From positions 1-43,273 of the forward strand of contig DASSJF010000018.1 in the NCBI GenBank assembly GCA_035691305.1: a stretch of DNA of 43,273 bases. The letters are read 5' to 3'. The notes below the pieces were generated by a model. The model did no database searches. It was not told the DNA's origin and worked only from the letters and a program-made list of their open reading frames with translations. The position numbers and the translations under genes were made by a program. The number at the start of each line of letters is the position of its first letter. Within the stretch, counting starts at the first letter, position 1. This document shows positions 24,336 through 32,759 of this stretch, one piece after another. Source of the DNA: a bacterium. GTDB lineage: Bacteria; Sysuimicrobiota; Sysuimicrobiia; Sysuimicrobiales; Segetimicrobiaceae.

Positions 24336-25427
24336 CTACCGCCGCTCGAGCGTTGCGATCCAGACGAAGCCGGCGTTCGTGCCCGTGTCGAAGGCGAGGC
24401 GCGAGCCGTCGGGCGCCCACACGATTGCAATCGGCGTGGGTGACGCGGCGGGTTCCGACCGGTGATCGCCGAGCCACAGCCGTTCGCCTGTGAGCACATC
24501 GGCGATCTCGATCGCCGTCCGGCCCGCCTCCTGTCGCGCGTACGCCAGCACGGTACCGGCGGGTGACCACGCAAGGCTGCTGTAGCGGCCCGGCGGCGTC
24601 AGCACGCGGCGCCCGGATCCGTCGGCGCGCATCACGGCGATCTGGACCGTGTCCCCGGCGCTTCCGCCCGGCGCGGGCCCGCCCGCGTTTTGGAGATAGG
24701 CGATGAAGCGTCCCTCCGGCGAGGGGACCGGGTCTCGGCCGCCGGCCGGCAACATCTGCGTGCGCGGCGCCGCCCGCGCGCCGGAACGCAGGTAGAGCAC
24801 GCGGTCGGCGCGGCCGCCGGGCGGGGCTGCGCTCACCGCCAATCCCGTGTCCGCCGCCAGCCACGTAATCGCGCGAACCTCGAGGTCCGACGCGAGCGAT
24901 GCGACGCGAGCCGCGCGCCCGCCGGCACGCACCGTCCACAGCGTGGTCGGACCCGCGCCGGTCGCGTACGCGGGTCCGGCGCCGGCGTCCGTGCTTCGCT
25001 CGAAGACCCTCCGGCCGGTGGGAGGCCACGCCGGATCCCGCACGCCGCGGGCGGCCACGAGTGGGCGCGGCGTGGGATCGTCGAGGGCCACAACGAACAG
25101 CCGCCCGCCGGCGAGCGCGACGAGGGCGCGGCCGTCCGGCGACCAGGCCACACGTTCGACGCCGGCGAGCGACGCGACGCGCCGCCGGTCAAGGTCCCCC
25201 GGCGCCGCCCGGACGCTCCACACCGCATCCGCCGTGCTGAACGCGAGGAGGCGGCCGTCCGGCGCCCAGGCGGGAGGGCTCACCGCGTGCAGATCCGACA
25301 CGCGCGCGAGCCCGGCGGCGCGGAGGAACGGCGGGCCGGCTCCAACGGGCACGCGCTCGACCGCGCACCCCGCACAAATGAACACGGCCGCCAGGATCGC
25401 TCCCGGCAGCCGTGCCTGACGACTCAC
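24336..25427 (-). CDS. Lipoprotein with WD40/TolB-like beta-propeller repeats
   Basis: The 363-residue protein has a lipoprotein signal: basic start, hydrophobic core LPGAILAAVFI and lipobox CAGC, with modified Cys near residue 21. The rest is built of repeats of the TolB/PD40 type: SPPAWAPDGRLLAFSTAD, VERVAWSPDGRALVALAGG, SSLAWSPAGTVLAYAR and AIVWAPDGSRLAFDTG. Such propellers bind protein or peptide partners outside the membrane. No enzymatic motif is visible. It follows metK after 59 bases and may share its transcript, or start separately. The substrate or partner is unknown. Confidence 0.8.
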   Translation of the reverse strand: MSRQARLPGAILAAVFICAGCAVERVPVGAGPPFLRAAGLARVSDLHAVSPPAWAPDGRLLAFSTADAVWSVRAAPGDLDRRRVASLAGVERVAWSPDGRALVALAGGRLFVVALDDPTPRPLVAARGVRDPAWPPTGRRVFERSTDAGAGPAYATGAGPTTLWTVRAGGRAARVASLASDLEVRAITWLAADTGLAVSAAPPGGRADRVLYLRSGARAAPRTQMLPAGGRDPVPSPEGRFIAYLQNAGGPAPGGSAGDTVQIAVMRADGSGRRVLTPPGRYSSLAWSPAGTVLAYARQEAGRTAIEIADVLTGERLWLGDHRSEPAASPTPIAIVWAPDGSRLAFDTGTNAGFVWIATLERR

Positions 25428-25450
25428 CGGCCGGCTGCAATTACATCGTT

Positions 25451-25472
25451 GCCGGCGGCGGAATCCACCGGC
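25451..25472 (-). terminator. Hairpin downstream of metK
   Basis: In the minus-strand transcript GCCGGTGG pairs with CCGCCGGC over 8 bp (one G-U) around a 6-base loop. The other strand has a C-A mismatch, so the hairpin fits minus-strand RNA. No T-run follows, so it is only a possible terminator or processing site between metK and the lipoprotein gene. Confidence 0.35.
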
Positions 25473-25486
25473 GGCGGCCGCCCGGA

Positions 25487-26707
25487 TCAGCAGACGCTGT
25501 ACTTGCCGGCGGCGAGGTCGCGGCAGAAGACGTTGATCCCGGCCAGCTCGCGATCGACGACGTCGCGCACCCGCCGCTCAACGGCGCCGCGGCGCACGCC
25601 CTTCGCGAGAATGATCTGCGCGGCCGTAATGGGCTGGTCGATGGGCTTGCCGATCTGGCTGACCATCCAGACGTACACTTCGCGGATGCCGGAGACTTCC
25701 TCGTAGACCTTCTGCGCGACCTGGTGGGTGAAGACCGAATAGATTTTGCCGACGTGCGACACTGGGTTCTTGCCGGCCGCCGCCTCCGTGCCCATCGGTC
25801 GGTTGATCGCGATCACGCCGTTCACCTTGTTGCCGCGTCCGACCTGCCCGCTGTCGCCCGACTCCGCGGACGTACCCAGTACCGACAGGTACACGCCGTT
25901 CTGCCCGCGGCCCGGCTCGTCGAGCGTGTTGACATCGAAGTGCACGCGCTCGAGCGTCGAGCGCTTCTTCAAGAACTGGACGACGTTTTCGTGCAGCTGT
26001 CGCTTGCGCCGGAAATACTGATCCTCGCCGTCGACAAACCGATCGACGAAGGCGACGGCCGCGGTCAGGCGCAGCTCCGGGCCGAGACGCACGCCCATCA
26101 CCTTCACATCCTCGCCGGCTTCCGGGAACTCTTCCTTGAACGTCCGCGAGTTGATGTACTGCTCGGTCTCCCGGACGAGGCGCTCGGTCTCCGTCATCGG
26201 CCAGTAGCCGACCGCCGCCGAGGTGTCGTTCGCGCCGGTGGTGTCGCGGCTGAAGATGTCGACCAGCTCCGCGGAGCCGGGCTTCAGCTCAAGCTGGTAG
26301 GTGACGTGGGGACCGTCCTGGTCGTCCGCGGCGCCCGGATCGACGAAGCGCAGGTTCTCCCGCATCCAGTGCTTCGCCGTCCGGATCGCGATCTCCCGAA
26401 TCGGCAGCTCCTTGCCGTTGATCCCGTAGGTAGCGCGGTCGCCGAAGATGAGCCGCATCGGCTCCGTGATCTTCCCTCCGCCGAAGCGCGTGTCGGCGTC
26501 GCCGGCGACGAGGAAGGCCTTGTCGATGTTGTGATGGAGAATGTGCCCGAACTGGCTGATGTACTCCTTGCTCAGTTCGACGGACACGCGATCCATGATC
26601 GCGTCGCAAATCGAGTCGGGATGACCGACGCCCTTGCGCTCGACCATCTCGACCTGGAGTTCGCCGACCGGCACCCCCGGCAACGTTTCGACCTTGATAT
26701 CGCGCAT
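25487..26707 (-). CDS. metK: S-adenosylmethionine synthetase, archaeal type
   Basis: The 406-residue enzyme makes S-adenosylmethionine from methionine and ATP. Its sequence is that of the archaeal-type MAT family, not the usual bacterial MetK. It has [80 protein letters not shown] and [20 protein letters not shown]. The length of about 400 also fits that family. ATG 26707 is chosen because GGAGG lies 8 bases upstream and MRDIKVETL is the typical archaeal start; an upstream start at 26791 is weaker. I saw no bacterial-type metK elsewhere in the window. It follows ispG after 187 bases and has no recognisable SAM riboswitch in front. Confidence 0.95.
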   Translation of the reverse strand: MRDIKVETLPGVPVGELQVEMVERKGVGHPDSICDAIMDRVSVELSKEYISQFGHILHHNIDKAFLVAGDADTRFGGGKITEPMRLIFGDRATYGINGKELPIREIAIRTAKHWMRENLRFVDPGAADDQDGPHVTYQLELKPGSAELVDIFSRDTTGANDTSAAVGYWPMTETERLVRETEQYINSRTFKEEFPEAGEDVKVMGVRLGPELRLTAAVAFVDRFVDGEDQYFRRKRQLHENVVQFLKKRSTLERVHFDVNTLDEPGRGQNGVYLSVLGTSAESGDSGQVGRGNKVNGVIAINRPMGTEAAAGKNPVSHVGKIYSVFTHQVAQKVYEEVSGIREVYVWMVSQIGKPIDQPITAAQIILAKGVRRGAVERRVRDVVDRELAGINVFCRDLAAGKYSVC

Positions 26708-26894
26708 CGCGATGGCCTCCGCCCAGTCAGATTCGTTCGCGACCATGCGAGATCGCGAGATTCGACCTTGCAGGTTCGCCGCACTCCCCACAACCCCTGC
26801 GGGGCGCAGGCGCGCCGCGACCGGTACCGACTGCGCGGGGATCGGGTTGCGAAACGGGCGGCGCGAACGCGACGCGAGCGAGGTGCGGTCCGGT
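26708..26894. other. 187-base gap between ispG and metK
   Basis: No open frame of note, no SAM-riboswitch pattern that I recognise and no clear promoter. Short hairpin-forming sequence occurs around 26793-26803 (CCCC-TGC-GGGG on the plus strand). The metK ribosome binding site is GGAGG at 26716-26720. Confidence 0.5.
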
Positions 26895-27974
26895 CTAGCT
26901 CTCTTCCGCCACCTGCTTCTCGCGCGCCACGACCTCGACTTCCTTCATCACGGCCTCGAGCAGATCCGCTTCGGGCAGGCTCGCGACGATCCGGCCGCGC
27001 TTGAAGATCAGACCCATGCCTTTACCGCAGGCCACGCCCAGATCCGCCATCCGGGCCTCGCCGGGCCCGTTGACGGCGCAGCCCATCACCGCGACCTTGA
27101 TCGGCACCGGGTAGGCGGCGAGGCGCCGCTCGACTTCCTCGGCGAGCGCTACGATGTCCACGTCCGCCCGGCCGCACGAGGGACAGGCGACGAGAATCGG
27201 TCCGCGCATTCGCAAGCCGAGGGCCTTCAACACTTCGAAGCCGGCCTTGACCTCTTCGACCGGATCCGTGGCGAGCGAGACCCGAATGGTGTCACCAATC
27301 CCGCGCGAGAGAATCGCGCCGAGCCCGACGGCCGATTTCACCGTACCGGCCCACGTCGTCCCGGCCTCGGTGATACCGACGTGGAGCGGGTACGGCATCC
27401 GCTCCGCGATCGTCGTGTATGCCTCGAGGGCCATCTCGACGTCGCTCGCCTTGACCGAGACCACGATATCGTGAAAGTCGAGGTCCTCGAGAATCCGGAT
27501 CTCGTCGAGCGCGCTGTCGACGAGCGCGGCGGCGCAGGGTTCCCCGTACTTCCGCAGCATTTCCTTGGAAAGGGAGCCGATGTTGGCGCCCACCCGGATC
27601 GGCACGCCCCGACCCTTGGCCTCGCGGGCGACCGCGCGCACGCGGTCCTCGCTGCCGATGTTGCCCGGATTGAGCCGAAGCTTGTCCACCCCGGCCTCCA
27701 GCGACGCCAGCGCGAGCCGGTAGTCGAAGTGGATGTCGGCGACGAGCGGCACGTGAATGCGGGCCTTGATCGCCGGCAGCGCGTCCGCCGCCGCGCGGTC
27801 CGGCACCGCCACCCGCGCGATCTCGACGCCGGCCTGTTCGAGGGCGAGAATCTGGGCGACCGTCGCCTCGGGATCCCGGGTGTCGGTCGTGGTCATCGAC
27901 TGGACGGCGATCGGCGCGCCTCCGCCCACCGGCACGCGCCCGACCATCACCCGCCTTGTCTTCGTCCGATGCAT
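26895..27974 (-). CDS. ispG: 4-hydroxy-3-methylbut-2-enyl diphosphate synthase
   Basis: IspG (GcpE) converts methylerythritol cyclodiphosphate to HMBPP in the MEP isoprenoid pathway, using a 4Fe-4S cluster. The 359-residue protein has the TIM-barrel start PIAVQSMTTTDTRD, ADIHFDYRLALASLEAGVDKLRLNPGNIG (positions about 79-107) and the cluster ligands: two Cys in CPSCGR and one in MGCAVNGPGE. The length matches the standard bacterial short form. The gene begins with ATG 27974 and follows rseP by 24 bases. It works with dxr upstream in the same block. Confidence 0.98.
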   Translation of the reverse strand: MHRTKTRRVMVGRVPVGGGAPIAVQSMTTTDTRDPEATVAQILALEQAGVEIARVAVPDRAAADALPAIKARIHVPLVADIHFDYRLALASLEAGVDKLRLNPGNIGSEDRVRAVAREAKGRGVPIRVGANIGSLSKEMLRKYGEPCAAALVDSALDEIRILEDLDFHDIVVSVKASDVEMALEAYTTIAERMPYPLHVGITEAGTTWAGTVKSAVGLGAILSRGIGDTIRVSLATDPVEEVKAGFEVLKALGLRMRGPILVACPSCGRADVDIVALAEEVERRLAAYPVPIKVAVMGCAVNGPGEARMADLGVACGKGMGLIFKRGRIVASLPEADLLEAVMKEVEVVAREKQVAEES

Positions 27975-27998
27975 CGGCGTTATTGTAGCACGCGCAGG

Positions 27999-29042
27999 TT
28001 ACGGCAGCGGTAAGTGCACGGGATGCATGACGTCGCGCACGGTGAGCGCGAGAATCAAGCACAACAACAGCGCCAGCCCGACGAGATGGATGTAGCCCTC
28101 GCGGCGCGGATCGACGGGGCGCCGCCGGAGGCCCTCGATCACCAGGAACGCCGCGCGTCCGCCGTCGAGCGCGGGCAGCGGGAACAGGTTGAACAGCCCG
28201 ATGATGATACTGAAGAACGCCGTAAAGTAGAGGAACGTCTCCCCGCCGGCGTGCGCCGCCTGCCCGAGCACGTTGACCGCCGTCACGGGCCCGCCGAGCT
28301 CGCCGAGGAGACGCCCGGACTGGATCAGATTGCCGAGCGCGGCGAGGTACGCGCCCGCGTCGCGGAACGTCGTCGCGGCACCCCAGCCCACCGCGCGCAC
28401 GGGGTCGAGGCGCCCACGCACCACGGTCGGGGAGAAGCCGGTGATCCACACCTTCTGCCGCGGATCGAACCGCGTCGGCACGTGCAGAATGAACCTCCGC
28501 CCGTCGCGCTGGACGAGAATCGCCAGGGTGCGGTCCCCGCTGCGGTGGATGAGGTCGATCATCTGCTGGCCGTCGCGCATCAGCCGGCCGTCCACGGAGA
28601 TGATCGTGTCGCCGGTCTTGAGTCCGGCCTGCGCCGCGGGATAGTCCGGGACGAGCGTCCCAACCTGGGTGCTCACGCGTAGCGGCACGCCGTACGACAT
28701 GGCCACCGCCGCCAGCAGCACGATCGCCAGCACGAAGTTCATCGCCGGCCCCGCGAGCACGATGGCGAGCCGCCACCCGACCGACTTGCCGCGGAACGTA
28801 CGCTCGGACGGCACGCCGGGGCTGTCGCTGTCTTCGCCGGCCATGTTCACGTAGCCGCCGATCGGCAGCAGGTTGAGGCTGTAGGTCGTCTCGCCGCGGG
28901 TCACCGCGAAGAGGCGCGGCCCGAACCCCATCGCAAACGCCTGCACGAGGATCCCGGCCCGCTTCGCCACCACGAGATGCCCCAGCTCGTGGACCAGGAT
29001 CATGAGTTCCAAGGCCAGCACGGCCAGGATTATCGTCGACAC
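27999..29042 (-). CDS. rseP: Site-2 intramembrane zinc metalloprotease (RseP/RasP)
   Basis: The 347-residue membrane protease has the zinc motif HELGH (18-22) in the first helix and a PDZ domain in the middle (about 120-200, GLKTGDTIISVDGRLMRDG). The second signature is FNLFPLPALDGG (third zinc ligand Asp). Site-2 proteases cut membrane-bound regulators such as anti-sigma factors. In this genomic block (dxr, rseP, ispG) its order is the classical one. GTG 29042 is the start. The 77 bases before it hold a hairpin (see the entry at 29063). Confidence 0.96.
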   Translation of the reverse strand: MSTIILAVLALELMILVHELGHLVVAKRAGILVQAFAMGFGPRLFAVTRGETTYSLNLLPIGGYVNMAGEDSDSPGVPSERTFRGKSVGWRLAIVLAGPAMNFVLAIVLLAAVAMSYGVPLRVSTQVGTLVPDYPAAQAGLKTGDTIISVDGRLMRDGQQMIDLIHRSGDRTLAILVQRDGRRFILHVPTRFDPRQKVWITGFSPTVVRGRLDPVRAVGWGAATTFRDAGAYLAALGNLIQSGRLLGELGGPVTAVNVLGQAAHAGGETFLYFTAFFSIIIGLFNLFPLPALDGGRAAFLVIEGLRRRPVDPRREGYIHLVGLALLLCLILALTVRDVMHPVHLPLP

Positions 29043-29062
29043 TTCCCGTCCCCCTGTCTTAC

Positions 29063-29091
29063 GCAGGACTGCCGGCCTTGCGGCCTCCTGC
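29063..29091 (-). other. Hairpin with GCAA tetraloop between dxr and rseP
   Basis: On the minus strand GCAGGA pairs with TCCTGC, and inside it GGCC pairs with GGCC around GCAA, a GNRA loop, with a five-base bulge on one side. It lies shortly after the dxr stop, about 20 bases before rseP. No T-run follows, so it probably marks a processing or stabilising element instead of a terminator. Confidence 0.45.
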
Positions 29092-29119
29092 CCATTTCGT
29101 GCCTCGTCTCAGAACTCCA

Positions 29120-30280
29120 TTATGCCGCGCACACCGCTTCTACAGCGGCGCGCGCCTCCCGATCCGCGGCGAGCACGTCCGCGAGCGAGCCGACCGGCCG
29201 CGGCACGTGTGCGTCGAGCGCGCGGCGCACCGCCTGGGCGATGTCGGTAAAACGGATGCGTCCGTCGAGGAATAAGCGCACGGCCGCCTCGTCGGCGGCG
29301 TTGAGGGCCGCGGGCGCGGTGCCGCCCCGCCGCAGCGCCTCGCGCGCAAGCTCCAGGCACGGGAACCGCGCGTCGTCCGGCGCTTCGAACTCGAGCGCGC
29401 CGAGCGCGCGCAGGTCGAGCCGGGCGATGCCCTGCGGTACGCGGCGCGGATACGTCAGCGCCGCCTGGATCGGCAGACGCATGTCGGCCGGTCCGAGCTG
29501 CGCCAGGATCGAGCCGTCTACGAGCTCGACGCAGGAGTGCACGATGCTCTGCGGATGGACCACCACCTCGATCCGCTCGGGCGCAACCCCGAACAGCCAG
29601 TGCGCCTCGATGATCTCGAGCCCTTTGTTCATCAAGGTGGCGGAGTCTACGGTCACCTTCGGCCCCATCTGCCACGTCGGGTGGCGCAGCGCGTCCTCGC
29701 GGGTGACCGCGACCAGCGCCTCCGCCGGCGTGCGGCGAAACGGCCCGCCGGACGCGGTCAGCCACAGCCGCGCGACGTCCCCCGCGGACCGTCCCTCCAA
29801 GCACTGCAGGATAGCCGAGTGCTCGCTGTCGACCGGCAGCAGCCGCCGGCCCGCGCGCGCGGCGGCCTCGACGACCAGCGCGCCGCCCGCGACGAGCGCC
29901 TCTTTCGTCGCCAGCGCGACGTCCGCGCCGGCGCGCAGCGCGGCCAGCGTAGGCGCCAGGCCGACGACGCCCTCGACCGCGACCACCACAAGATCGGCCC
30001 CGCCGGCGGCCAGGCGGTCGAGTCCCTCCGGTCCGGAGAACACCTCGCCGTCCCATCCCGGCACCGCGGCGCGCAGGGCTTCGGCGTCCTCGGGACGCTG
30101 CAGTGCCGCGGCCGCGGGACGGCATACCCGGATCTGCGCGGCGAGCGCCGCGACGTCCCGGCGCGCGGCCAGCGCGGCCACCTCGATCTCGACACCGGCG
30201 GCGCGAAGCCGCCCGACGACGTCGAGCGTCGCGCGCCCAATGGAGCCGGTCGATCCGAGGAGCGCGATTCGCCGCGTCAC
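29120..30280 (-). CDS. dxr: 1-deoxy-D-xylulose 5-phosphate reductoisomerase
   Basis: DXR makes methylerythritol phosphate from DXP with NADPH, the committed step of the MEP pathway. The 386-residue protein has the NADPH loop LLGSTGSIGRATLDV, the metal/substrate motifs VDSEHSAILQCL and LTASGGPFR, the flexible loop HPTWQMGPKVTVDSATLMNK and VVHPQSIVHSCVE, and the C-terminal domain. The usual LANKE block reads LATKEALVAGG, so the Asn is replaced by Thr while Lys-Glu are kept. GTG 30280 overlaps the cdsA stop by 4 bases and starts at the conserved RRIALLGSTGS. Confidence 0.97.
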   Translation of the reverse strand: MTRRIALLGSTGSIGRATLDVVGRLRAAGVEIEVAALAARRDVAALAAQIRVCRPAAAALQRPEDAEALRAAVPGWDGEVFSGPEGLDRLAAGGADLVVVAVEGVVGLAPTLAALRAGADVALATKEALVAGGALVVEAAARAGRRLLPVDSEHSAILQCLEGRSAGDVARLWLTASGGPFRRTPAEALVAVTREDALRHPTWQMGPKVTVDSATLMNKGLEIIEAHWLFGVAPERIEVVVHPQSIVHSCVELVDGSILAQLGPADMRLPIQAALTYPRRVPQGIARLDLRALGALEFEAPDDARFPCLELAREALRRGGTAPAALNAADEAAVRLFLDGRIRFTDIAQAVRRALDAHVPRPVGSLADVLAADREARAAVEAVCAA

Positions 30281-31167
30281 GACCCGAGCCACCAGCGCAT
30301 TACGAGATACCCCGTCACCGCGGCGAAGAGCAGTCCGTCGAAGCGATCGAGCATGCCTCCGTGCCCGGGCAGCACCCAGCCCGCGTCTTTCACGCCGACC
30401 TCGCGCTTGATCGACGACTCCCACAGGTCTCCGACGATGCTCGCGCCCGCGCAGAGGCCGCCGACGGCGAGGGCGACCCCGGGCGCCATGCCCGTCGCCC
30501 ACGCAAACGCGAGGCCCACGAGCACCCCGGCCGCCACGCCGGCGGCGGCGCCCTCGCGGGATTTGTGCGGGCTCACGCGCGGCAACAGCTTGTGGCGGCC
30601 GATCGCAAGCCCGACGAAGTACGCGGCGCTGTCGGCCCCCCACACGGCGCAGATGACGAGCAGCGCCGGCACGGCGGTGTGGGGACCGCCCGGCGCCATC
30701 GGCAGCGCGCGAAGCCGGATCAAGAACGTCGCCAGGTAGGCGACGTAGAGCACGCCGAGCAGCGTGAGGCCGGTGTTGACGAGCGAGCGGTCGGGATGAC
30801 CGCGCCGCAACTGTGTCAGGATCGTGTAGAACAGGAGCGCCGGCAGCACGAGGTCGGCCCACCCGGCCGGCCACGCCCCCGGCCACGCCGCCGCGATCGC
30901 GAGCCACAGACCGGCCGCCAGGCCGGCCTCCCAGATCGGCTGGTACCCTGCCCGCGCGACCATGCGGTAGAACTCGAGCAGCCCGACCACGATCAGCGCG
31001 CCGACGCCGGCCAGCAACCATGGCCCGCCGGCCAGCACGAGCGCGAGCACGAGCGGCACGCCCCAGATCGCCGTGAGCGCGCGCTGCGCGAGCGTGCGCC
31101 TTCGCTCGGCGGGGACGGCGGCGTCTCTGCCGCGCACCGTCGCCGCGACGTCCTGCACGCTATCCAC
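30277..31167 (-). CDS. cdsA: Phosphatidate cytidylyltransferase
   Basis: CdsA makes CDP-diacylglycerol from phosphatidic acid and CTP, the entry to phospholipid synthesis. The protein of about 296 residues has some eight membrane helices and the full CDS signature near the end: SSIKREVGVKDAGWVLPGHG, then GMLDRFDGLLFA. The start is uncertain: GTG 31167 overlaps the uppS stop by 8 bases, GTG 31158 lies just after it. The first 35 residues are polar, as usual for the family. Order uppS-cdsA-dxr is conserved in many bacteria. Confidence 0.95.
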   Translation of the reverse strand: MDSVQDVAATVRGRDAAVPAERRRTLAQRALTAIWGVPLVLALVLAGGPWLLAGVGALIVVGLLEFYRMVARAGYQPIWEAGLAAGLWLAIAAAWPGAWPAGWADLVLPALLFYTILTQLRRGHPDRSLVNTGLTLLGVLYVAYLATFLIRLRALPMAPGGPHTAVPALLVICAVWGADSAAYFVGLAIGRHKLLPRVSPHKSREGAAAGVAAGVLVGLAFAWATGMAPGVALAVGGLCAGASIVGDLWESSIKREVGVKDAGWVLPGHGGMLDRFDGLLFAAVTGYLVMRWWLGS

Positions 31168-32002
31168 GGTCCACGCCGCCGAATCGCCGCTCCCGCGCCT
31201 GATAGGCCGCCACCGCCGCCAGGAGATGCTCCGGCGTGAACTCCGGCCACGGCACGTCGGTAAAGTAGAGTTCCGTATATGCGGCCTGCCACAACAGGAA
31301 GTTGCTGAGACGCTGCTCGCCGCCCGTGCGAATGAGCAGATCCGGATCCGGCAGGTCCGGCGCGAAAAGATGGCGCGCGATCGTCTGCTCGTCGATCGCG
31401 TCCGGCGCAAGGACGCCGGCGGCCACGGCGCCCGCGATCCGGCGAACCGCTTCGGTCAGCTCCCGGCGGCTGCCGTAGTTGAGCGCGAGGTTGAGGATGA
31501 TCGTCCCGTTGTCCCGGGTGAGCGCCGTGACCCGGCGGATCGCGTCCTGGACCTCCGGCGGCATCTCACCCACCAGCCCCGAGGCACGGAAGCGCACCCC
31601 GTTCGTGTGCAGCTCCTGCGCCTCGCCCTCGAGAGACTCGAGTAGCAACGCCATGAGCGCGTGCACTTCGCCCGCGGGGCGCCGCCAATTCTCGGTGCTG
31701 AACGCGTACAGTGTGAGCACCTCGATGCCGTACTCGCAGGCCCCGCGGAGCACGCGCCGCAGCGCCTCGCGCCCGGCACGGTGCCCTTCGACGCGGGACA
31801 GCCCGTGGCGCTCCGCCCACCGGCCGTTGCCGTCCATGATGATCGCCACGTGGCGCGGCATGCGCGTCCGATCGACGGCGTCCGCGCCGCGCGGCGCGTC
31901 CGACGCGGCGGGTGGGGCGCCCCCCGGCTCGGGCCCCTGAGAGTCGGCCTCCCCGTCGCGAGGAGGCCGAGTCCGGGCCGCGCCAAACCGCTCCGCGGTC
32001 AC
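31160..32002 (-). CDS. uppS: Undecaprenyl diphosphate synthase (isoprenyl transferase)
   Basis: UppS extends farnesyl diphosphate to the C55 carrier lipid used for peptidoglycan. The signatures are complete: HVAIIMDGNGRWAERHG, LTLYAFSTENWRRP, LILNLALNYG-like IILNLALNYGSRRE, and RTGGEQRLSNFLLWQAAYTE with WPEF. From GTG 32002 the protein is 280 residues, with about 47 extra residues rich in Pro, Gly and Arg before MPRHVAIIMDG. That GTG overlaps the stop of the PASTA gene by 4 bases. An internal ATG at codon 48 would give the usual length (about 233), so the N-terminal extension may not be real. Confidence 0.95.
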   Translation of the reverse strand: MTAERFGAARTRPPRDGEADSQGPEPGGAPPAASDAPRGADAVDRTRMPRHVAIIMDGNGRWAERHGLSRVEGHRAGREALRRVLRGACEYGIEVLTLYAFSTENWRRPAGEVHALMALLLESLEGEAQELHTNGVRFRASGLVGEMPPEVQDAIRRVTALTRDNGTIILNLALNYGSRRELTEAVRRIAGAVAAGVLAPDAIDEQTIARHLFAPDLPDPDLLIRTGGEQRLSNFLLWQAAYTELYFTDVPWPEFTPEHLLAAVAAYQARERRFGGVDRG

Positions 32003-32205
32003 GTCTGCGCGCGCTCGCCGCTGACCACGAGGGCAACGCGGGTCCCCGAGGTCCGCTGCCGGAGCACGCGATACGGCGGCACGAGGGTGCGGCGCGGCGG
32101 ACGCGTCTCGGACGTCTCGACGTCCGTCCAACCTGCCTCGGCGAGCGCGGCGCGGGCGTCGTCGAGGAGGTACCCCACCACGTTCGGCGGGGCGGCGGCG
32201 CGCAT
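31999..32205 (-). CDS. Stand-alone PASTA-domain mini-protein
   Basis: The 68-residue protein is a single PASTA domain: PPNVVGYLLDDARAALAEAG, then VPPYRVLRQRTSGTRVALVV. The normal pattern is V-P-x-(V/L)-x-G-x-x-x-x-x-A-x-x-x-L and a late V-x-x-Q-x-x-x-G-x-x-(V/L). PASTA domains of serine/threonine kinases and penicillin-binding proteins lie outside the membrane and sense peptidoglycan precursors. Here there is no signal peptide, membrane helix or kinase. ATG 32205 overlaps the frr stop by one base and its own stop overlaps uppS by four, so it is tightly embedded in the operon. Its role is unknown; a link to lipid-carrier or cell-wall supply is suggested only by position. Confidence 0.75.
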   Translation of the reverse strand: MRAAAPPNVVGYLLDDARAALAEAGWTDVETSETRPPRRTLVPPYRVLRQRTSGTRVALVVSGERAQT

Positions 32206-32759
32206 CAGACCTCGGTGATCTCCTTTTCCTTTGCCGCCAGCAGCGTGTCGACATCCTTGATGAACTGGTCGGTAAGCTTCTGCAGTTCGTCCTGATGGCG
32301 GCGCGCGTCGTCCTTCGAGAGGTCGCCCGCTTTCTCGAGCCGCTCCAGTTTTTCGCGGTTGTCGCGCCGGACGTTGCGGATGGCCACCCGGCCCTCTTCG
32401 GCCTGCTTGTGGACCACCTTGACGAGCTCCTTGCGCCGGTCGCCGGTGAGCGGCGGGATCGGCAGGCGGATCACCGCGCCGTCCGTCGAGGGCGTGAGAC
32501 CGAGTTCGCTCTTCTGAATCGCCCGCTCGATCTCTTTGATCAGCTGCTTATCCCACGGCTGGATCACGAGCAGCCGCGCCTCCGGCACCGACACGTTGGC
32601 GACCTGAGTGATGGGCGTCGAGACGCCGTAGTAGTCGACGCTCACGCGCTCGAGCAGTGCCGGGCTGGCACGGCCGGTCCGAACCCCCGCGAACTCGCGC
32701 TTCGTGGCGTCCACGGCCTTCTGCATGTGGCTCTTCGCATCAGCGACGACCGCGTGCAT
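32205..32759 (-). CDS. frr: Ribosome recycling factor
   Basis: The 184-residue protein has the normal length and the motifs of [63 protein letters not shown] and [19 protein letters not shown]. It dissociates ribosomes after termination with EF-G. ATG 32759 lies inside the end of pyrH; the two genes overlap by 20 bases in different frames. Confidence 0.98.
   Translation of the reverse strand: MHAVVADAKSHMQKAVDATKREFAGVRTGRASPALLERVSVDYYGVSTPITQVANVSVPEARLLVIQPWDKQLIKEIERAIQKSELGLTPSTDGAVIRLPIPPLTGDRRKELVKVVHKQAEEGRVAIRNVRRDNREKLERLEKAGDLSKDDARRHQDELQKLTDQFIKDVDTLLAAKEKEITEV

Noticed and set aside
26708-26894. A SAM riboswitch before metK.
   Set aside because: No conserved SAM-I, II or III core could be recognised. 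A covariance-model search would be decisive.
31860-32002. The 47-residue N-terminal extension of UppS as a new domain.
   Set aside because: It is Pro/Gly/Arg-rich with no pattern and can be avoided by starting at the internal ATG.
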